DNA of 64,000 nucleotides from assembly GCA_008802785.1 (NCBI GenBank), contig VUYT01000024.1:186001-250000 (forward strand), in the 5' to 3' direction. This document shows positions 54,848 through 64,000 of the stretch, in pieces. Under the pieces are notes generated by a model. It did no database searches. It was not told the DNA's origin and was given only the letters and a program-made list of their open reading frames with translations. Position numbers and translations under genes: made by a program. How positions within the stretch are numbered: the stretch's first letter is position 1; each line of letters opens with the position of its first letter. Source of the stretch: Symmetrospora coprosmae. Its lineage: Eukaryota; Basidiomycota; Cystobasidiomycetes; Symmetrosporaceae.

Positions 54848-57071
54848 ATGCCTTCGCGCGCTATGCCTGCCCACACGCTGCGAACGACTCAACCTGAAGC
54901 GGAGGCGCAGCTCGACGATGGGGAGCAAGGCCTCTTCAATAACCTCATTAGTACCTATCGATGGAAGGACCTCACGGTCTCGGTCAAGGGTGGAAAGAAC
55001 GGATCCAAGAAACTGCTGGACAGAGTATCCGGCGAAGCGCGGGCAGGCTCGCTGGTGGCATTGATGGGTCCATCGGGAAGCGGCAAGACAACTCTGCTCA
55101 ACGTCCTCGCTCGCCGTCCCACACCTGGTCTCAAAAGTCAAGGTCAGCTTTTCATAGACGAAAAGCCTGTGCCAGCTTTGCCAGAATTCAATGCACTGTC
55201 CTCCTTCGTCGAGCAAGAGGATCGACTCATTGGCAGTCTTACAGCTCGTGAGACTGTCGACTTCGCTGCGCGAATGGCCAGCACCCGGTTCGCCTCTCAT
55301 TTCGCCAAGCATGGCGTGCACAGGGAAACGGGCTAAGCTGTTCTGGGTTGGCTTCCAGCATCTCATCCAGCCAGGTGCGCAAGCGTTTGGTCGACAATTT
55401 GATGAAAGCTTTCGGTCTTCAGGATCAGGCGAATGTCATCATCGGCACTCCGTTGCGCAAGGGCGTCAGTGGAGGTCAGAAGAGGCGAATCAGCGTGGCG
55501 AGCCAGCTCGTCACCGGCCCAAAACTCCTCTTCCTCGATGAGCCAGTCAGTGGTCTCGATTCAACAGCTTCGCGGGAGGTAGTCTCATTCATTCGGGAGT
55601 TTGCTCAGAAGTTCCAGGTATGCTTGCGTCCACTCGGCAGATTGACCTCCTGAGCTGATCAGTGCATGCTGTTCTCATCGTATAGATCATTGTAATCTGC
55701 AGCATTCATCAGCCGTCCACCGTTACTTTCAATATGTTCGATCAGCTGGTTCTTCTGGCTAGTGGAGGGCTCTGCTATGCAGGGCCTGTCTCTGCAGCTC
55801 TCGATTACTTCAAGGGCATAGGATTCCCGGCGCCGCCTCAAATCAATCCTGCAGAATACCTTCTAGACCTTGTCAATGCCGATTTCAGTCCTTCCAACAA
55901 GGGCTCAGGCGAGCACGATCGCGTAACGGCCATACGCTTGGCCTGGACGGCGCACACAAAGGAAGCTTCGCAGGGACCGACTAATCTTCCTGACCAGGAA
56001 GGTGGGACCCGCGAGACAACGAGGTGGGGAAAGCAGCCATTCCTGCTTCCGGTGCTCCTTCACCGAGCCTGGATCAAGAGTCACCGAGATTTCGTTGCAT
56101 ATGGCGTCCGAGTCGCAATGTATCTGGTAAGTCTGGCGGCCGGCTGCATGAAAGTTGCTCGGCTCAGTCGCTTCTATGTCGGTCACGCAGGCACTGGCGA
56201 TTATGATGGGTACTGTCTGGGTTCGTCTGAGTGCGACAGACGAATCCATCCAGCCCTTCATCAACGCTTTGGTAAGTGGCCCTTCGTTCAGGACATGGGG
56301 CGCTGATAGCAAGTGACTGAAGTCCGATCACGGTTCCACAGTTCTTTGGCGGAGCTTTTACTTCGTTCATGGCAGTGTCCTACGTGCCGGCCTACCTTGA
56401 GGACTATCAGGTTTTCCAGAAAGACCGGGCCAACGGCCTCTACGGCCCGACCCAATTTATGCTCGCCAATTTCCTCATTGGAATACCGTACCTCTGTGCA
56501 TATCAGTCGATGCTGCCTCCCCGCTGATGTGCTGCTGACCTTGTCTTTATCCCGATTAGTCCTTATCACCATCCTCTTCTCGGTCGCCAGCTACTGGCTC
56601 ATTGCTTTTCAGCCTACAGCCAGGGCTTTCTTCACCTTCATCATGTGGCTGTTCCTCGATCTCCTCGCCGCCGAATCGCTGGTCGTCTTGCTCTCCTCCT
56701 TGGTCCCAGTTTTCGTGGTCGCTCTTGCCCTCGTGGCGTTCGCAAATGGGCTCTGGATGGCAGTCGGTGGTTTTCTTGTCCCGCTGCCGCAGCTCAACGT
56801 ATTCTACCGATACGTGTTCCATTACATCGACTACCAAGCCTATGTCTTCCAAGGCATGATGGTCAACGAATTCCGAGATCGCACATACACCTGCACCGGC
56901 ACCGCATGTGGCTATCCGACGCAAGGCCTCGACAATACCATTCTGGGAACCACGATCCTCCAGCGATATGGGTACGCACTTGACAAGCAGGGCCAGTGGG
57001 TGGGCATCATGATCTCGATCATCGTCGTGTATCGCTTGCTGGGATGGGTTGTTATGCGATTCAAGGCCTGA
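54848..57071 (+). CDS. ABCG-family half-transporter (White type)
   Basis: An N-terminal nucleotide-binding domain is followed by a six-helix membrane domain. The first shows GSLVALMGPSGSGKTTLLNV (Walker A), SSFVEQEDRL (Q-loop), KGVSGGQKRRISVASQLV (signature) and KLLFLDEPVSGLDSTAS (Walker B, D-loop), then after an intron IVICSIHQPS (switch His). The membrane half includes VASYWLIAFQPTARAFFTFI, LFLDLLAAESLVVLLSS and LVAFANGLWMAVGGFLVP, with a Cys pair in the last extracellular loop (YTCTGTACGYPTQGL). All ATPase motifs are intact. At least six introns of 50-90 bases join in phase. Half-size ABCG proteins dimerise and export lipids, sterols or drugs. The substrate is unknown; no gene cluster around it suggests one. 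Confidence 0.92.
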
Positions 57072-57466
57072 AGCACCAAGGCTCACTCGGCGAGCTTGTA
57101 CATTGAAGGCATTCGCTGCCATGTTATGCAATGTGAAACATCCCCGCTCGTGCGCGTCAGCCAGTCCTCATCGTCTGAATGGTCCGACCGTCATGCAATC
57201 TCGCAGAGCATTGAGCTTGACTGTCCTGACCGACATGACGGGACCATCGCCTAACCATCACCTAAGGGATATAGACTTGGCTGCATGCCTCTTCTTTACA
57301 TCCGACTGAACGACTATACACAATTTGGCGCGTTCCACTCATTGCGGTTCCACCCCCGGTATCTACGGTGAAGGTCAATTGCAATCTCCAAACATTCTGG
57401 GACGTCCGCTCTCACCTGCGCGCACACACAACTCCCACACGTCGTGCTCAATCAGTAGGCAGTATA
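57072..57466. promoter_or_regulatory. Intergenic region upstream of the F-box gene
   Basis: The region holds the 3' flank of the ABC transporter. An open frame from 57368 continues into the F-box protein and would add 33 residues if its upstream ATG were used. Confidence 0.5.
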
Positions 57467-58927
57467 ATGACCGTCCCTACACCGCCCGAAATCTTGGAGA
57501 TGGTGTTCATCCATCTGCGAACAAAGCAAGAGGTCTCCGATCTACTCACCGTATGCCTCGTCAACAAGCTGTGGCACGAAGTCGCCGTCACCCAGCTCTA
57601 CAGTACAGTCGTGCTCAGCGACGCGTCCAACGATCCGACAACGCACTCTGGCATCCGCGAACTCACGGCAGAGGAGCGGGCAGAGCTGCTGACCAGCCTG
57701 CTGGCCGAGGATGATAGCACAACCGCTACGGACCAGGAGGAACCGGACTCCTCATCGACATCAGCGGACACTTCTATTTCGGACACAGAGACGTCGAGCC
57801 CGGACAAAGCGGATCTCCTGCTTCGTACGCTTGAATCGAGGCTCCATTATGCATCCTATATCAGGGATTTGGACATTCAGCAGAAAGCGTCAGACTGGCG
57901 CCTCCTGCCTTTGGTGTCGTCTGGCGCCGGTGGGAAGCTTGTGCGACTCCGAGTCGGACCACGTAATGCTCGCTGCTTGGAGAACGCTTCTCTCGACCTT
58001 CTGAGGTGTCCTTACAGCACGCAGATCGGGTACGCTTTATCGCAATCTGCGTTGACATCGCCCAGTCTCAGGTCGGTGATCGGGGTCTTCAACGACCTCC
58101 GCTGCCTAGACATAGGGTGCCTGTCCGCCCGTCTGGTTCGTCAGGTGGTGGAGCTCGCGCCCAATCTTGAGACGCTCGTCATGTCTCGGACAGTCCTCTG
58201 GGACACCAGCTATACCGAACGCTTGGAGTGGGAGGATTGGTCGCCTCCGCCTGGCGAGTACGGGAAAGCCTGGGGTCACCGGCTTTCGGAAATCTGCATG
58301 CAAGTGGAGGAGGGCTTGCCACACTCTGCTCTACGGGCTATCCTGGAGCCGTGTGCCGGGAGACTCGAATCCCTCATGGTCAACGTCATGGATCCTGACG
58401 CATACCGACCCAGACCTCAACGCGATAGCTTGTCTCCTGACTTCTGGGACGGCATTCGATTGCCAGGCCTGCACAGTCTCAGGGTCTCCGGTCTGAGTCT
58501 CGCTGGGCTTGTGGCGCTTTTCAGCACTGGCGGGCTAGACGAGCTCGCCCTTCTCAATATCAGGCAGTGCGGCTACAGCAGCGATCACGGTAACGCGACC
58601 GGTGATGGGGCAAGTGACATAGCCGAAAACCTCGATGCAGTGGTACCAGACCTCTTCCGCAACTTACCTCGACGGCTGCGCCATATCAGCCTCTGTCTAG
58701 AAGCTCAGGACGACACGGTCGCAGAGTGTCTCATCGCACATCTGCAACAACTACCTCCATGGCTGCCTGAGCTGAGGACATGCCCGCTCGTTCAGTTTGC
58801 AGCAGGAGTTCAGTTAACGTCAGAGGAGAGGCATGGGTATATGTCAAGGCTCGAGTCTGCTTGTCTCGCCAGGGGACTGAGCATGTCGCGACAAGACAGG
58901 GAGCGGATGTTCAGACCGTTGTGGTAG
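57467..58927 (+). CDS. F-box protein with leucine-rich region
   Basis: This is a single open exon of 486 residues. The N terminus carries an F-box: MTVPTPPEILEMVFIHLRTK, then VCLVNKLWHEVAVTQLYST, the surface that binds Skp1 in SCF ubiquitin ligases. A Ser/Asp-rich insert follows. The rest has irregular leucine-rich repeats (for example LRCLDIGCLSARLVRQVVEL, LHSLRVSGLSLAGLVALFST and GLDELALLNIRQCGYSS), likely for substrate binding. Basidiomycetes have large, fast-evolving families of such proteins, so a specific target cannot be named. The lack of introns is unusual in this window. The ATG at 57467 places the F-box at the very start; an upstream in-frame ATG at 57368 is an alternative. Confidence 0.85.
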   Translation: MTVPTPPEILEMVFIHLRTKQEVSDLLTVCLVNKLWHEVAVTQLYSTVVLSDASNDPTTHSGIRELTAEERAELLTSLLAEDDSTTATDQEEPDSSSTSADTSISDTETSSPDKADLLLRTLESRLHYASYIRDLDIQQKASDWRLLPLVSSGAGGKLVRLRVGPRNARCLENASLDLLRCPYSTQIGYALSQSALTSPSLRSVIGVFNDLRCLDIGCLSARLVRQVVELAPNLETLVMSRTVLWDTSYTERLEWEDWSPPPGEYGKAWGHRLSEICMQVEEGLPHSALRAILEPCAGRLESLMVNVMDPDAYRPRPQRDSLSPDFWDGIRLPGLHSLRVSGLSLAGLVALFSTGGLDELALLNIRQCGYSSDHGNATGDGASDIAENLDAVVPDLFRNLPRRLRHISLCLEAQDDTVAECLIAHLQQLPPWLPELRTCPLVQFAAGVQLTSEERHGYMSRLESACLARGLSMSRQDRERMFRPLW

Positions 58928-59111
58928 ACTTATTATCAGGCACTTTAGAGGGAGAGTCTCCAGGTGTGCAGGCTACTCCGAGACCCAGGCGCCATTGCGT
59001 GAGGGATTGCAAGTCATTCAAGCCTGCCTGGCTTGCTGCATCGAAAACTCTAAAATGCTCGGATGGAACAGAATTTGCTGTCGCTCGATCTGGTGTCAAG
59101 CTCGCGAAGGC

Positions 59112-60764
59112 TCAGCTCCACACCTGAGGCTGCGACTCCTTCTTTTCTACAGGGTCCGCAACGCGGTTGGCCTCCCGCATCTCCTCTTCTAGCTTGTCCT
59201 GATTTCTCTCAATCTCCTTTGGCGTCTCCTCAACTTCGGGATCGGGGATGTCCGACCGGCCATGTCCCTGGCCCTGCTCCTTCTGGTCGAGCCCCTGCTC
59301 TGGGTTGCCGTTGCTAAGCGAGGCTTGCGTCTGCTCTTGCCTGAAGTGCTCCGAGCTGCGCTTCATGCCCGTAAGACCCCATCGACCGAGGAGGCTGACA
59401 TCCTCGTCCCATCCGTTTGTGGGGGTTGTAAGCATGCGCTCGCCGGTGAAGATGGCATTGGCTCCCGCAAGGAAGCACATGGCCTGCTCCGACTCGCTGT
59501 AGCTGATGCGGCCCGCTGCAAGCCTGATGATGGACGTCGGCAAGACAATCCTTGCGGTGCAGATCGTACGCAGCATCGTCTGAATGGTTGTGAGAGGGTT
59601 GCCAGAGAGCGGCGTCCCTTCGATAGGCACAAGCGCATTGACCGGGAACGACTCGGGAGGCTCAGGCAGGCTGGCGGAGGTGTTCGACGTCATCAGCACT
59701 GATCCCTGCAAGTAACGAAGAGAGGCGGGATACTGTACTCACTGGCTCATCTCCCAGATCAAGCCGACCCTGTCCTTTGCGCTCTCGCCGAGACCGATGA
59801 TGCCTCCGCTGCACACGCTGATGCCAGCATTCCTGACGTTGTCGATGGTCTTCAGCCGCTCGTCGTAGCTGCGGGTGGTGATGACTTTCGGGTAGAACTC
59901 TCTGCTCGTGTCGAGGTTGTGATTGTAGGCGGTGAGGCCGGCATCCTTGAGCTGCTTTGCCTGGTCGGCGTCGAGCATGCCCAACGTGGTGCAGACCTCC
60001 ATGCCCATTCCGTTGATCTCCTTGACCATCTCGAGGATGCGCTTGAAGTTGGTCTTGCGGCCGTTCATGTCGCGCCAGGCGGCACCCATGCAGAAGCGCG
60101 TGCTCCCGTTTGCTTTGGCCTTGCGAGCCTCGACGAGGACGGGCTCAATGTCCATGAGCTTTGTGGCCTTGAGGCCCGTGGGGTTTTTGCTCGACTGCGA
60201 GCAGTATGAGCAGTCTTCGGAGCATCCTCCGGTCCTGCAATGGTCCATAGTTGGCGGTGAGCGATTGTCCCAGCGGACTGGAGGTCTGCTTGCTGCGCGC
60301 GCGTGCCTGGACGGAGACAGCAGGCATGGCCCGACTCACTTGATGTTGAGCAGAGTGCACAGCTGGACCTTTGATGGGTCGTGGTTCGCTCTGTGCACGG
60401 TAGCCGACTGGAAGATGAGGTCCATCAGGGGAGTGTCGTAGATTGCCTGGATCTCCTGCCGAGTCCATCTCTTCCTCGCCGGTGCGCCAGACGACGACGA
60501 CGCTGAAGAAGGATATGCGCCTGATCTGTAGTTGCTGTCCACCGGTGTCGCCTGCTTTGCGTCGGAGGTGGATGCGATTCCCCTGCTCTGCCCTCCTCGC
60601 GCACCACCGCGATAAGCGGGACTCGGCCCTCGACGTGAAACGGGTGAGGAGCAGCTCGAGCTGGAGCGGGACGTCGATGCCTGCGACAGACCTGCACGGC
60701 GCAACTGGGCAGCAGCAGCAGCAGCCGACGACGTGCAGCGCGAGACGCTCATCGCAATCGTCAT
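59112..60764 (-). CDS. BIO2: Biotin synthase, mitochondrial
   Basis: Bio2 is the radical-SAM enzyme inserting sulfur into dethiobiotin. A long Ser/Arg/Ala-rich presequence (about 90 residues) precedes RKRWTRQEIQAIYDTPLMDL and VQLCTLLNIKTGGCSEDCSY, with the CxxxCxxC cluster motif; its Lys codon is completed by splicing. Further on are GSTRFCMGAAWRDMNGRKTN, MEVCTTLGMLDADQAKQL, AYNHNLDTSREFYPKVITTR and VCSGGIIGLGESAKDR. After a second intron come HLPEPPESFPVNALVPIEG and RISYSESEQAMCFLAGANAI. The enzyme normally ends near MKR, but here about 80 further residues follow, rich in Gln and Glu (EEEMREANRVADPVEKKE). That extension is atypical. Three exons are seen; the acceptor of intron 2 is the CCAG before CTGCCTGAG. 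Confidence 0.94.
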
Positions 60765-61198
60765 GATGGGTGGGAGGAGGTTGTGCTGGATCAGGGGGGC
60801 AAGCAGCGATTGGGCTCCGAGTGACGCCCGCTCACTAGCGCTCGCTTGCCAGGCTATCCGTCCACTTGTCCGAACAGGCCTTGCATCAAAGCACGCACAC
60901 AGGACGTGAGGTGACGTTTACACAGTGACACGCGTGCATTAGATACTACTGCTTTCCGCTATGCGCGTTCGCTACGGCAAGCAAAGACACGCAAAGACGG
61001 ATTCGTAAAATTGCGGGGCGCGGATATAGGTGCTATACCTTCGAGACCGAACCTCCAGGACGACAAGACTTCTGCAAGCTCTGCTCTTCTGCACTGTCAC
61101 GTATACGGTCAGCGTCGAGTCGAAGACTGCGCAGCAGCCGCAAGACATGGACATGAACTCACTTCTGGAAAAGCGGCGCTGCGATTGCATGCCGGTGT
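60765..61198. other. Intergenic region
   Basis: This is the promoter of BIO2 and the 3' flank of the SMI1-like gene. No supported gene, RNA or repeat. Confidence 0.5.
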
Positions 61199-63204
61199 TC
61201 ACCGCCGATCAATGACCACAACCTCAAAATCACCTTTGTCGAATGTGCTCGGACTGTATGCCGCCTCCGCAGCCGCATTGACCTCCTCCGATTCCCAAAG
61301 ACCATTGCCAAATTCGAGTGTCGGCAAGCCAAGGGGCATCGCAACAGGCGGCGGCGGTCGTCTGCGCCCGAGTGCGGAAGAATGACTGCCTGATGATGCC
61401 GTACGCTGCCTCGACTGCAGGATCTGCTGCTGCTCTTTCGAAGCGCGGCGCGCTAGCTGGTTGGGTGACATGCGCAGAGGGGAGGCCAGACCGCCATTGC
61501 CGCTCGACTGCGGCAGGCCGGAGCTCGTGAGCACAGGCGAGATGGAGCGCGATGGACGACGCGGCGTCTCGCCGTCACTCGCTTCACCCTGACCTGTCGA
61601 AGAGGCAAGCGGAGTGCTGGGTGATCCAGGCCGTCGAATACTTTCATGCGGCGGTGGGGATGAAGGCGGGAAAGGCTGAAATGTTTCCGAATTGTCCTTC
61701 GGCGAGGGAGGCGATAGAATCAAGCTCGGCTCTGGCGACATGGGCGACTTGGTCCCGCTGCCACCGCCGGCGAGAAGCCCGCTCCTCGATGAGAGACCGC
61801 CATCGTTCATCTCTTCCGGCGGGATTGTCACAAAGCCGTCCCCGAGCCCGAGGGGCGCATTTTCGCTTGTAACGGAACCTACGGTGTTGGCAGAGGATGC
61901 ACCCGTCGAGGTGCGCGTTCTTGCCGAGTCTAGCGCACTCAATGCAGCACTTCCTGCCTGACCAGCACCATCATAGGTAGTCGGCGAGTCGACCGTGTCA
62001 TTGCCGAGATGCAATGGTGCGGGTTTGTGCTGCCTCTCAATGCCGCCCTTCAGGTGCTCTGGGTAGTAGCCAGACACGCCACTCGTGTCTCCTGCGTCCT
62101 CCTCCCCATTCGCCATGGCGTCGCCCATCTCTGCTTCCGGACTGTATAGCCCAATCTGCGCCCAGGCTCGCTTTGATCGCTCAACAAGCGCCTCTATCGT
62201 GCCGAGACCCGAGTAGAGCGGACTCGCGTCTACCCATTCCAGACCCTGGCTCGCACGGTTTGCGTGTCCAATCTCCTGCCTGCCGCTCTGCGACCAGCGA
62301 TAGTCGTCGTCTTCCTCTTCGTACGTGTTTCGGGCTGTGTAGGCATCTGAATTTGAGCGGTTCCTGCCGTTCGCGCCCCGGCTCGATGAGGAAGCGAGGT
62401 CGTCTGCGTATGACGCCAGAAAGCGTGCCCAACCGCCACCACCGAGATTGTCGTGAGCGTTGCTCTCTGCCCACCCATTCCATAGCACAGTCTTTGTGTC
62501 GATTTCTCGGCCAAAGGCTATCACCTGCCCTCGTGACGGGAGGATGCGGTCTCCGCCTCCCTGCTGTTCCTGCTGCAGAGCGATGGAGGCTGCCGACTGA
62601 GGCGGGAGCGCATCGGTGGGCGGGTCGAGGTCGATGCCAATGTAGTTGCCGTAGCCGTCCTTGAGCAAAGGCAGCCACGAAGGGTGAGAGTACTCCTCCC
62701 TGACAAAGCCTTCTGGACATGAGCGCATTCGTCCTCTGACGGTGCGCGGGTCCATTTCGGAGCCAAAGAGGAAGGCATCGGTCGAGGGTGCTTTGGCGGT
62801 GTGGGTGTACTGCTTGCCTTTCCCTTTCGCGGAGGCCAGCGTCTTGCGGTTGTTGGCAGGCGAAGGGGGTGTCGAGATGTCGAGGCGTCTCCAGAAGCTG
62901 TACTCTTCCATGACCTCCTCGATGCTCATCCACCACAGGCCGTAGATGAAGCCCGTGTTGCCTTCGTTCTGCTCGTTGTCGCCATTCCGAGGAACGGAGA
63001 ATGCATCCTGCCCGTCGTGGATGGTGTAGCTCTCGACGACGTCCTTGGGGATGAGGTACTCGCGGAGGATGGACTGGAGCTCAGCGAGCTGCGCTTTGGA
63101 CGCGCCGTACGACAGCGTGTCGTACAGCTCCGGGTTAAGCTGCTTAGTGACGGTCTCGATGCGAGCAAGGGTGTGCTTGACGCGTGGTGCAGCGATAAAC
63201 TGGA

Positions 63205-63245
<41 letters not shown>

Positions 63246-63481
63246 GCACTTGGCGCCTGCTGGCGGGCCTGGCCTGCCCCGCCCTGGTTGACGCCGGCAT
63301 CGCTATCGCCCCTAGGAGGATAGCTGGCGCCGTAGACGCGCGAGGATCCAGCACTGTCCGTCACACCAGGATATCCACCAGTGCCTGCCTCGTTCCCGCT
63401 GTTCATGGGCACCTGGGAAGGGCGTCGGGTCGCATCCCTCTTGCTGCCCCCGCCGAACAGGGATCCCAGCGAGCTGAACAT
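61199..63481 (-). CDS. SMI1: Smi1/Knr4-family cell-wall synthesis regulator
   Basis: One open frame of 760 residues. The start was set at MFSSLGSLFGGGSKRDA because Smi1 proteins begin with such a Met-Phe helix; an in-frame Met lies 15 codons upstream. After a poly-Gln tract (CAG repeat near 63205-63245) comes the structured Smi1/Knr4 domain: NPELYDTLSYGASKAQLAEL, GFIYGLWWMSIEEVMEEYSF, HPSWLPLLKDGYGNYIGIDL and GRGQ-like GQVIAFGREIDTKTVL, with WARFLASYADDLAS. The last 300 residues are Ser/Pro-rich and probably disordered, ending KGDFEVVVIDRR. In yeast Smi1 binds the Slt2 MAP kinase and regulates beta-glucan and chitin synthesis and morphogenesis. No intron is needed. Domain calls are clear; the function is by family. 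Confidence 0.93.
63205..63245 (-). repeat. CAG repeat encoding poly-Gln
   Basis: About a dozen CAG codons in a row lie in the SMI1 coding frame just before the folded domain. Length variation between strains is likely. Confidence 0.92.
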
Positions 63482-64000
63482 GGCCGAGAACGCGCGCAGG
63501 TTGGTCGTGTCCCTCCACTGCCTCACTGCCTCAGATATGGGAGCTCGTTTCTACCCTGTTGCCTCCTCCGCTGCTGTCCCCCCGCTCCAGCAAGTGCGCA
63601 CCGCGAGCACAGCCCAGCGACGTCGAATGGATGGAGAGCGCCCTCACCTGAGCCACAACCCAACAGTCAGCTGCGGACCTTCTGGGAGTAAGTGGGACAG
63701 GCTTCCTCCCACTCACGACACGCTGCACAACTCCCTCTCTCTATTGCCTGCGTGCCTGTCTTATCTGCGCCACCCTGTCCAAGTGAGAGTCGGCTCTTGC
63801 CCAAAGGACGCGGCGCGGTCGGCTCGGACGCCCAAAGCCTCGGTGGTCTGACACATTCGCGGAGCAACGGCACAATGACCTTTCAAAGTAGAGGGACAGC
63901 AAACCTGCGTTCGTCAGGGTATGGGCTAGCGTAAGTCCAGAGCCGGAAAGCCATGCTCTGTTGCGAATGCGACGCGACACTTCGGCTACGAATCGCGGTA
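63482..64000. promoter_or_regulatory. Right-edge region upstream of SMI1
   Basis: This is the SMI1 promoter and the window edge. Short frames on both strands have no recognisable product, and an adjoining gene may start outside the window. Confidence 0.45.

Overview
The window is nuclear DNA from a fungus, most likely a basidiomycete. Nearly every gene is interrupted by introns of about 55-100 bases with GT/AG ends, genes sit only a few hundred bases apart on both strands, and base composition is moderately GC-rich. The gene set is fungal: alternative NADH dehydrogenase, Smi1/Knr4, Pps1-type phosphatase, Nog1, Tma22, biotin synthase, GH3 beta-glucosidases. The species cannot be settled from sequence alone; Ustilaginomycotina or Pucciniomycotina would fit the intron density and compactness. 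I see no transposons, viral relics, rRNA, tRNA or CRISPR.

Layout. 1-6.6 kb: the 3' end of FAD synthase, then on the minus strand an alternative NADH dehydrogenase, an RSA3-like ribosome assembly factor and a multi-exon metallothionein-like gene. 6.7-13.1 kb: a Lys-rich nuclear-type protein of unknown role, a PhzF-fold protein, a mitochondrial J-protein and a PI31-like proteasome regulator. 13.3-16.1 kb: a tandem pair of short-chain dehydrogenases. 17.3-18.1 kb: TMA22. 18.3-26.5 kb: a tandem pair of secreted GH3 beta-glucosidases. 27-38.6 kb: another dehydrogenase, a histidine phosphatase, an AN1 zinc-finger protein with a CaaX-like end, a PPS1-type dual-specificity phosphatase and a NIFK/Nop15 RNA-binding protein.

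39.3-43.6 kb is the most novel part. It holds three small membrane-protein genes, two of them clear tandem paralogues sharing a CFW...ET.T.PL motif before a conserved membrane segment. Next to them is a gene for a small cysteine-containing protein. I recognise no family for any of the four. 44.5-50.5 kb: an unknown 91-residue protein, signal peptide peptidase, a tiny COX14-like protein and NOG1. 51-64 kb: a Ras GTPase, an AlkB-like oxygenase fused to a GRF zinc finger, an ABCG half-transporter, an F-box protein, biotin synthase and SMI1.

Functionally the window is mostly housekeeping: ribosome biogenesis and translation (RSA3, NIFK, NOG1, TMA22), mitochondrial function (NADH dehydrogenase, J-protein, COX14-like, biotin synthase), signalling and cell wall (Ras, PPS1, SMI1) and proteostasis (PI31, AN1, signal peptide peptidase). 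Two local tandem duplications suggest adaptation in carbohydrate or metabolite use. Several genes were assembled here by hand from short exons, some only 10-15 bases long, that single-frame inspection would miss.
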